Source of the DNA: Candidatus Omnitrophota bacterium
Lineage (GTDB): Bacteria; Omnitrophota; Gorgyraeia; Duberdicusellales; 4484-171
Direction of reading: 5' to 3'
NCBI GenBank assembly: GCA_014728785.1
Contig: WJKZ01000260.1
Location: 1 to 11,587 of the forward strand
DNA length: 11,587 bases
Shown here: positions 6,528 through 11,587 of the stretch, piece by piece
How positions within the stretch are numbered: the stretch's first letter is position 1
How the letters are laid out: every line of letters starts with the position of its first letter
Notes under the pieces: model-generated
Seen by the model: only the letters and a program-made list of their open reading frames with translations
Told to the model about the DNA's origin: nothing
Database searches by the model: none
Made by a program: the position numbers and the translations under genes

Positions 6528-7544
6528 TTATATCGTTCTGCCTATCGCCGCGCTTATTTTTTTAAGCTTTTCAACCAATTCCGAAAAATTTTCGGGAAGA
6601 AGCTGCTGAGAGCCTTCGCTTAAAGCTTCCTGGGGGTTACTGTGAACTTCAATCAAGAGACCGTCACAGCCTGAAGCCACCGCGGCCTTGCTTAAAGGAG
6701 AAACCATCCCCCACTTGCCAGCCGCATGAGAAGGGTCCACAATAACCGGTAGATGAGACAGCATTTTGATGGCCGGCACGGCGCTTACATCCAGAGTATT
6801 GCGCGTAAAATCTTCGAATGTCCTTATTCCTCTTTCACACAATATAACATTGAAATTACCTTCGGAAAGAATGTATTCGGCGCTCATCAATAATTCTTTT
6901 ATGGTCGCACTTAAACCTCTTTTTAAGATTACGGGTTTTTTTGTCTGCCCGATTTCTTTCAGAAGATTAAAATTCTGCATATTGCGGGCCCCTATCTGGA
7001 AAATATCGGCATATCTGTCTATCAACTCCACATCTCTTGTATCCATTACCTCAGTAGCGGTAGGTATCCCCAGTTCCTCCGATATGCTCTTCAGTATCTT
7101 TAAACCTTCCTCGCCGAGACCCTGAAAAGTGTAGGGTGAAGTCCGGGGCTTAAATGCCCCTCCCCTTAAAATAGAAGCTCCTGAATCCTTAACCGAGGCT
7201 GCAACACCTTTGAGTTGTTCCTCCGTCTCTATAGAGCAGGGACCGGCGATAATCACAATCCTGTTAGAGCCTATCTCCACCCCGTCTCTTATCTTGATAA
7301 TACTGTCTTCCTGTTTGAATTCCCTGGAAACAAGCTTGTAGGGTGCCAGTACCGGCATAACTTTATCAACACCGGGGAAAACATCCAGGGGGTGAAGCCT
7401 TATAACATCTTCGGGGCCTATAACACCCACGATGGTTCTTTCCGTACCTTTGGAAACCATAGGCTTAAGTCCCAGGTCTTCTACTCTTTTTATCAGATTA
7501 TCTATCTCCTCGTTCTTCGCGCCTTTTTTGAATACTATAATCAT
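6528..7544 (-). CDS. aroF: 3-deoxy-D-arabino-heptulosonate-7-phosphate synthase, type I-beta
   Basis: DAHP synthase condenses phosphoenolpyruvate and erythrose-4-phosphate, the first step of the shikimate pathway. The 338-residue protein has the layout of the Thermotoga maritima type: an N-terminal ferredoxin-like (ACT-like) regulatory domain (about 1-70), then a TIM barrel. Visible motifs are AGPCSIE (100-106, metal ligand Cys103), RGGAFKPRTSPY (127-138), QIGARNMQN (183-191), LKRG (207-210), CERGIRTF (236-243), DPSHAAGKWG (270-279, His273) and IEVHSNP (298-304, Glu299). The expected fourth metal ligand, an Asp in the usual ALSDG context, is Glu310 here. The start at 7544 has GAGGAGG six bases upstream (7551-7557). 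The 70-base A+T-rich gap before it may contain a weak promoter (TTGAGT at 7594-7599 with a TATATA nearby), but spacing is poor. The regulatory domain suggests feedback by tyrosine or phenylalanine. Confidence 0.96.
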   Translation of the reverse strand: MIIVFKKGAKNEEIDNLIKRVEDLGLKPMVSKGTERTIVGVIGPEDVIRLHPLDVFPGVDKVMPVLAPYKLVSREFKQEDSIIKIRDGVEIGSNRIVIIAGPCSIETEEQLKGVAASVKDSGASILRGGAFKPRTSPYTFQGLGEEGLKILKSISEELGIPTATEVMDTRDVELIDRYADIFQIGARNMQNFNLLKEIGQTKKPVILKRGLSATIKELLMSAEYILSEGNFNVILCERGIRTFEDFTRNTLDVSAVPAIKMLSHLPVIVDPSHAAGKWGMVSPLSKAAVASGCDGLLIEVHSNPQEALSEGSQQLLPENFSELVEKLKKISAAIGRTI

Positions 7545-7614
7545 CTTAATCCTCCTCGCATAAATTAATATATAATTCTTGTTATCAGCTAATACTCAAC
7601 AGTATATATACCAT

Positions 7615-8721
7615 TTATCCTTTAGCACGGCCCGTTTGCCTGTTAGATAAATATTGCCGGAGTAATTTTATAAAAGCCCTGTTGTGGGAAGATTTACCCA
7701 CCGTTACCCTGAAGCAGTTCTTAAAACCCCAACCCCGCAATTCTCTTATAATTACACCTCTTTTAAGCAAATAATTGTAGATGCCGGCAGTATCCGCGCT
7801 CCACTTAACCAGCACAAAATTTGTAGCGCTTTTTACGAAAGGTAAATTTAACTTTTTAAACTCACTGTAAAAATATTCTTTTTCTTTTTCGGTATGCTTT
7901 ATTACTTTTTTCAAGAATTTCCTGTTTTTAAGCGCCTCCAGGGCAGCTGCCTGGGCAAATCTGTTCACGTTAAACGGCTCTCTCACTTTATTTAATACTC
8001 TGGCTATAGCCGGAGTTGTTATTGCATAACCCAGTCTGCAACCGGCTAATCCGTAGGCCTTAGAGAAAGTCCTGCTGACTATTAAATTACCTCTTTTTTT
8101 GAGCAAATCCAGGCTCCGGGGGAAATCAGGAGGAGCAAATTCAAAATACGCCTCGTCCAGATAAACTAATATTCCGGCCGGTATCGATAAAAGAAAACTT
8201 TCCAACTCTTTGTGGTTCACATAGGTCCCGCTGGGATTGTCGGGATTGGCGATGAATATAATTTTTGTATTTTTACATATTTTTTTCTTCATGTTCCTCA
8301 GAGAATAACCGAAATCCTCAAGAGAGACCCTGACAACTCCTGCCCCGCTTATACGCGCCTGTATTTCATAGATAAGAAAAGTAGGGTAAGCTACCAACAC
8401 TTGATCGCCGGCCTCAATAAAGGCGCGTAAACTCAATGTTATAATTTCATCCGAACCGTTGCCGAAAACAATCTGTTCTTTCCTGACCTTCAAATGCCTG
8501 CTCAAAGAATCCCTCAGGTAAAAACAACCTGATTCCGGATATTGATTTATATTTCTTACTTCCCTGTTCACCGCCTTCCTTATATAAGCAGGGTAAAACG
8601 GGCACTCGTTAGAAGCCAGTTTATGCACCTTATCCAGACCTAATTCCCTTCTAACCTCCTCTACGGGCTTTCCCGGCTTATAAGAGTTAATACTGTCCAG
8701 TTCTTTTCTGTAAATTCTCAT
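7615..8721 (-). CDS. hisC: HisC-type aminotransferase, probably serving aromatic amino acid synthesis
   Basis: This is a PLP-dependent class I/II aminotransferase of the histidinol-phosphate aminotransferase family (368 residues). Motifs include LASNECPF (35-42), FGNGSDE (86-92), ANPDNPSG (158-165, Asn162), YLDEAYFEF (187-195) and SRTFSKAYGLAGCRLGY (216-232) with the PLP-binding Lys221; FRVTVG near the end holds the carboxylate-binding Arg. The first motif usually reads SNENP; Cys40 in place of Asn is unusual. The gene sits between pheA and aroF with no other histidine gene in the window, so it may transaminate phenylpyruvate and 4-hydroxyphenylpyruvate as well as, or instead of, imidazole-acetol phosphate. 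The ATG at 8721 follows pheA by 23 bases; an in-frame TAA two codons upstream fixes it, and no Shine-Dalgarno sequence is seen. The family is sure, the substrate inferred, and the symbol reflects family only. Confidence 0.9.
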   Translation of the reverse strand: MRIYRKELDSINSYKPGKPVEEVRRELGLDKVHKLASNECPFYPAYIRKAVNREVRNINQYPESGCFYLRDSLSRHLKVRKEQIVFGNGSDEIITLSLRAFIEAGDQVLVAYPTFLIYEIQARISGAGVVRVSLEDFGYSLRNMKKKICKNTKIIFIANPDNPSGTYVNHKELESFLLSIPAGILVYLDEAYFEFAPPDFPRSLDLLKKRGNLIVSRTFSKAYGLAGCRLGYAITTPAIARVLNKVREPFNVNRFAQAAALEALKNRKFLKKVIKHTEKEKEYFYSEFKKLNLPFVKSATNFVLVKWSADTAGIYNYLLKRGVIIRELRGWGFKNCFRVTVGKSSHNRAFIKLLRQYLSNRQTGRAKG

Positions 8722-8744
8722 CGGTTACAGAAATAACAGGAAAA

Positions 8745-9803
8745 TTAACTTTCCCTGGGGTATGAACCCAATATTTTAAGAAAAACACAAATCTTTTCTA
8801 AGCTCTTCAAGGACCTTTGAATAGAAGGAGAAACCCTGTGGCCCTCTAAATCTAAGAAAAAATAATATTCCCACGGCTTTATCTTGGAAGGCCGGGATTC
8901 TATTTTGGTAAGATTTACGTTATTTTTTCTGAAGGCAGACAGAGTTTCATACAGCACCCCGACTCTGTCTTTGACCGAAAAAAGTATGGATGTCTTGTCC
9001 TTTCCCGAGGGAGGGCTGTCGTTTTTGGAAATAATTAAAAACCTGGTAAAGTTAGATGTAGAATCCTCCACTGGGGAAGCCAAAACCTTAAGACCGTAGA
9101 TATCAGCCAATATTTTATTTCCTATACAAGCTCCCTGTTTATCGCTCTTTGTTTTTCTCGCCGCCACGGCAGTTGAGGCGGTTGAGATAAGCTCGGCTTC
9201 TTTTAAAGACCCCGAAATCCACTTCCGGCACTGGGCAAACACTTCGGGGTTAGAGTAAATCCTCTTGATTTTTCTACCCCGGCTGCCTAAAAGAGAGTGC
9301 GAAACATCAATGACCACCTCGGCGCAAATATTCAGAGACGATACCAAAAACATATCGAGGGTATAATTTATTGCTCCTTCTGTAGAATTTTCTATAGGTA
9401 CCACCCCGTAATCGCTCTCGTCTCTCTCTACCTTGTCAAAAACGTCTTCTATGCTTTCGGCTACTATATAGTCGGATTTTCTGCCGAATTTTTTCAGGGC
9501 CGCAAGATGGGTAAAAGTACCCTGGGGGCCAAGATAAGCTATCTTCAGCAGCGAACGTTGAGAACGACAGGAAGATAGTATTTCCCGGAATATATTTTCC
9601 AAATCTTTTTTAGACAAAGGCCCTTTATTCAAAGCCCTGAGCCTCCTTAATATCTTAGCTTCTCTTTCCGGGGCATAAGAACTGATGCTCTTCTTCTGCT
9701 TTAGCTTGCTCACCTTTAACACCTTATTTACCCGGCGGTTAAGCAGATTAAGAATCTGGTTGTCGATCTTATCAATATCTTCTCTTAACTTTTTTAATTC
9801 CAT
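8745..9803 (-). CDS. pheA: Bifunctional chorismate mutase / prephenate dehydratase (P-protein)
   Basis: The P-protein converts chorismate to prephenate and then to phenylpyruvate, the phenylalanine branch. Three domains are visible in 352 residues. The N-terminal chorismate mutase of the AroQ type (1-85) has Arg7 in KLREDIDKID, Arg23/24, Lys35 and PEREAKIL (45-52). Prephenate dehydratase (88-260) has YLGPQGTFTHLAA (90-102), GVVPIENSTEGA (133-144) and the active-site STSNFTRF (248-255). The C-terminal ACT domain (about 272-345) has GVLY (282-285) and ESRP (302-305), the phenylalanine-binding motifs, so allosteric inhibition by phenylalanine is expected. ATG 9803 follows ptsI by 34 bases. An AGG lies only two bases before the start, too close to act normally. 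An extended -10 element sits just upstream, making this the probable first gene of the aromatic operon. Confidence 0.97.
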   Translation of the reverse strand: MELKKLREDIDKIDNQILNLLNRRVNKVLKVSKLKQKKSISSYAPEREAKILRRLRALNKGPLSKKDLENIFREILSSCRSQRSLLKIAYLGPQGTFTHLAALKKFGRKSDYIVAESIEDVFDKVERDESDYGVVPIENSTEGAINYTLDMFLVSSLNICAEVVIDVSHSLLGSRGRKIKRIYSNPEVFAQCRKWISGSLKEAELISTASTAVAARKTKSDKQGACIGNKILADIYGLKVLASPVEDSTSNFTRFLIISKNDSPPSGKDKTSILFSVKDRVGVLYETLSAFRKNNVNLTKIESRPSKIKPWEYYFFLDLEGHRVSPSIQRSLKSLEKICVFLKILGSYPRES

Positions 9804-9814
9804 AACCTGTTACT

Positions 9815-9823
9815 ATTATAGCA
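9815..9823 (-). promoter_or_regulatory. Extended -10 promoter element before pheA
   Basis: The minus strand reads TGC directly before a perfect TATAAT (9815-9820), matching the extended -10 form TGnTATAAT. No convincing -35 is present 16-18 bases upstream, inside the end of ptsI, which is tolerated by extended -10 promoters. Transcription would start about five bases before the pheA ATG, giving an almost leaderless mRNA. The element fills the 34-base gap between ptsI and pheA and would let the aromatic genes be expressed apart from ptsI. Confidence 0.55.
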
Positions 9824-9837
9824 CTCTATGCGGCCTG

Positions 9838-11587
9838 CTACCTTGTAAGCATACGGTAAACTTCATCGCTTAATACCTGCCTGAGCTCTTTCTGAAGATA
9901 TGCTTCAACCTCTTTGGAGGTAGATAGCTCCATGGCTTTAAGCGACATTTTCCTGACCTTTTCAAACTCCACACTGCTTATCAATTCTTTTATCTTGGGC
10001 ACCAGAGGAGGAGACATACTAAAACTATCCAACCCCAGACCGAGCAGAAGAAAAGCAAACAGGGTCTCTCCAGACATCTCTCCGCACATCCCCACCCAAA
10101 TATTATTTTTGTGAGCAACATCTATAACCTGCTTTATCAAAGACAGTACTGCCGGATGTCCGGGCTCGTAAAGATAAGCTACCTTCTCGTTGGTCCTGTC
10201 TACCGCCAGAGAATACTGTATTAAATCATTCGTCCCTATGCTGAAAAAGTCACTTTCTTTGGCTAAAATATCGGCGGTAAGAGCAGCTGAGGGTACCTCA
10301 ATCATGGTGCCCACAGAAATTTCTTTGTCGAAATCAAACCCTTCTTTTTTCAGTTCCTTTTTACATACCTGAAGTAAATTTTTGGCTTCTTTGAGTTCCT
10401 CCACCCCCGAAATCATGGGAAACATCACTTTAACGTTTTTTTCTGCCGAAGCCCGCAAAATCGCCCTCAGCTGGAGCTTGAAAATATCCGGCCGGGCCAG
10501 GCAAAAACGTATAGCTCTCCACCCCAGAAAAGGGCTCATCTCTTTAGGTACCTCAGGCTGAGATAAAAATTTATCTCCTCCTATATCTATAGTCCTTATT
10601 ACAACCGAATAGGGTTTGACCTTTTTAGCTACATTCGCATAAGCTTTATATTGTTCCTCCTCCGATGGCAAATCGCGCCTGCCCAAAAACATATACTCGG
10701 TACGGTAAAGTCCTATTCCTTCGGCTCTGTATTCTTTTATAAGGGGTATTTCCTCGGGCAATTCTATATTGGCCGATACGACGATTTTTCTGCCGTCTAA
10801 GGTACGAGCCTTTAAAGTCTTCGGTAAATGTATTGCTTTTACTTCTTTGGTATAAAGGCTGGATTTTTTCTGGTATTCTTTTAAAGTTTTCTCTGTGGGG
10901 TTGATTATCACTGTGCCGGCAGAGCCGTCTATCACTATTTTACTTCCGCTCTTCACATTCTCGGTAGCCGTCTCAAGACCTACTACCGCCGGAATCCTTA
11001 AACTTCTTGCAATTATAGCTGTATGAGAAGTCCTGCCGCCGATATCGGTTACAAAACCAAGTATGTTCTCTTTAGGAAGACTTGCGGTTTGTGAGGGTGC
11101 AAGGTCATGGGCAACTACAACAACTTTTTCGTTGAGCTCGCTCAGGTTTAAAGTCTTCTTCTTAAGCATTGCCCGCAGGACTCTGCGGGATATATCTTCT
11201 ATATCTACAACTCTTTCCCGTAAATATTCATCGTTCAGCTTAAGCAGAGTATCCACATATCTTTTTACACTTTGCGAAAAGGCGTACTCTACATTTACTT
11301 TTTTGTTCTTTATCTGTTTTATGACATCTTCTATTAACACCCTGTCCTCGAGCACCAGAAAATGTGCTTCAAAAATTCTTCCGTGGTCAAAGCCGATCTC
11401 CTGGGATATTTTTTTCTGCAGGTCCGATATCTCTCTCCTGGTCTCTATCAAAGCTTCTTCCAGGCGGTAGATTTCGCGTGATATCTCGCTATGGGTTATC
11501 TTCCTCTTCGGCACAGAAAGGTCATCTTTGAGAAGCAACAAAACTTTCCCTATGCCAACTCCACCGGAAACCCCAATACCTTTAAGC
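9838..11587 (-). CDS. ptsI: PTS Enzyme I, phosphoenolpyruvate-protein phosphotransferase (start just outside window)
   Basis: Enzyme I takes phosphate from phosphoenolpyruvate and passes it to HPr, the first step of the phosphotransferase system, in the cytoplasm. The frame stays open past the TTG at 11541 to the window edge and reads LKGIGVSGGVGIGKVLLLL, the typical N-terminus. The last visible base would be the G of an ATG, GTG or TTG start, so only two bases are likely missing; full length would be 583 residues. On that numbering the phosphorylated His in GGRTSHTAI is His189 and the Cys in GMCGEMSGE is Cys502, the same numbers as in Escherichia coli. Other motifs are GLYRTEYMF, DIGGDKF, FLGWRAIRF, MIEVPSA and IGTNDLIQYSLAVDR. 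Whether it drives sugar uptake or a regulatory HPr/EIIA circuit cannot be told, as HPr would lie outside. Confidence 0.97.
   Translation of the reverse strand, partial: LKGIGVSGGVGIGKVLLLLKDDLSVPKRKITHSEISREIYRLEEALIETRREISDLQKKISQEIGFDHGRIFEAHFLVLEDRVLIEDVIKQIKNKKVNVEYAFSQSVKRYVDTLLKLNDEYLRERVVDIEDISRRVLRAMLKKKTLNLSELNEKVVVVAHDLAPSQTASLPKENILGFVTDIGGRTSHTAIIARSLRIPAVVGLETATENVKSGSKIVIDGSAGTVIINPTEKTLKEYQKKSSLYTKEVKAIHLPKTLKARTLDGRKIVVSANIELPEEIPLIKEYRAEGIGLYRTEYMFLGRRDLPSEEEQYKAYANVAKKVKPYSVVIRTIDIGGDKFLSQPEVPKEMSPFLGWRAIRFCLARPDIFKLQLRAILRASAEKNVKVMFPMISGVEELKEAKNLLQVCKKELKKEGFDFDKEISVGTMIEVPSAALTADILAKESDFFSIGTNDLIQYSLAVDRTNEKVAYLYEPGHPAVLSLIKQVIDVAHKNNIWVGMCGEMSGETLFAFLLLGLGLDSFSMSPPLVPKIKELISSVEFEKVRKMSLKAMELSTSKEVEAYLQKELRQVLSDEVYRMLTR

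Noticed and set aside
6766-7568. Two plus-strand open frames of about 118 codons opposite aroF
   Set aside because: They lie across a well-conserved DAHP synthase, have no ribosome site and show no recognisable domain; they are complementary-frame shadows.
7602-7611. Ten-base perfect palindrome GTATATATAC after hisC
   Set aside because: It is a simple alternating A/T tract in an A+T-rich gap, too short and weak for a terminator, and has no run of T after it.
11063-11470. A 135-codon open frame on the plus strand opposite ptsI
   Set aside because: It is antisense to a fully conserved ptsI region covering the phospho-histidine domain, is rich in Ser, Phe and Leu as expected from reverse-complemented coding sequence, and resembles no family I know.
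1-11587. Search for mobile elements, CRISPR arrays, tRNA genes, riboswitches or defence genes
   Set aside because: Apart from gaps of under 100 bases, the window is filled by recognisable core genes and one small lipoprotein gene. I saw no tandem spacers, terminal inverted repeats, tRNA-like cloverleaf or transposase motif.

Overview
The window is about 11.6 kb of compact, single-strand bacterial core genome. All eleven genes lie on the minus strand, so transcription runs from the right end of the window to the left, and no gap exceeds 100 bases. I see no phage, insertion sequence, CRISPR array, tRNA, rRNA or toxin-type gene. The sequence leans A+T. Its protein families are universal bacterial ones, and the SD-like motifs, sigma70-like promoters and lipobox are all bacterial. 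The gene mix (a PTS Enzyme I beside a pheA-hisC-aroF-tyrA-cmk run, then lepA, lepB and pgsA-plsY-recA) would suit an uncultured anaerobic lineage such as Omnitrophota or a related candidate phylum. That placement is a low-confidence impression and not something the sequence proves.

Reading in the direction of transcription: (1) ptsI, Enzyme I of the phosphotransferase system, runs off the right edge and seems to lack only the first two bases of its start codon. (2) An aromatic amino acid block follows: pheA (chorismate mutase/prephenate dehydratase with ACT domain), a HisC-type aminotransferase, aroF (type I-beta DAHP synthase) and tyrA (prephenate dehydrogenase). Together they cover entry into the shikimate pathway and both branches from chorismate to phenylalanine and tyrosine. 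The middle shikimate genes, including aroA, are absent here. (3) cmk (CMP kinase) overlaps tyrA by four bases. (4) lepA (elongation factor 4), lepB (signal peptidase I) and a small zinc-knuckle lipoprotein follow. (5) pgsA and plsY, two phospholipid-synthesis membrane enzymes, overlap by 29 bases. (6) recA has its own consensus promoter and is cut by the left edge.

The regulatory signals are mixed. recA has a perfect consensus sigma70 promoter with a strong Shine-Dalgarno sequence. pheA and lepB have promoter-like elements so close to their ATGs that leaderless or nearly leaderless transcripts are predicted. Several genes (lepB, pgsA, hisC, tyrA, cmk) lack a recognisable Shine-Dalgarno sequence at a usable distance, while recA, aroF and the lipoprotein have strong ones. 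I found no previously undescribed system. The points most worth a second look are the uncharacterised lipoprotein, an Asp-to-Glu change at a predicted metal ligand of the DAHP synthase, the possible leaderless starts and the ptsI-aromatic neighbourhood.
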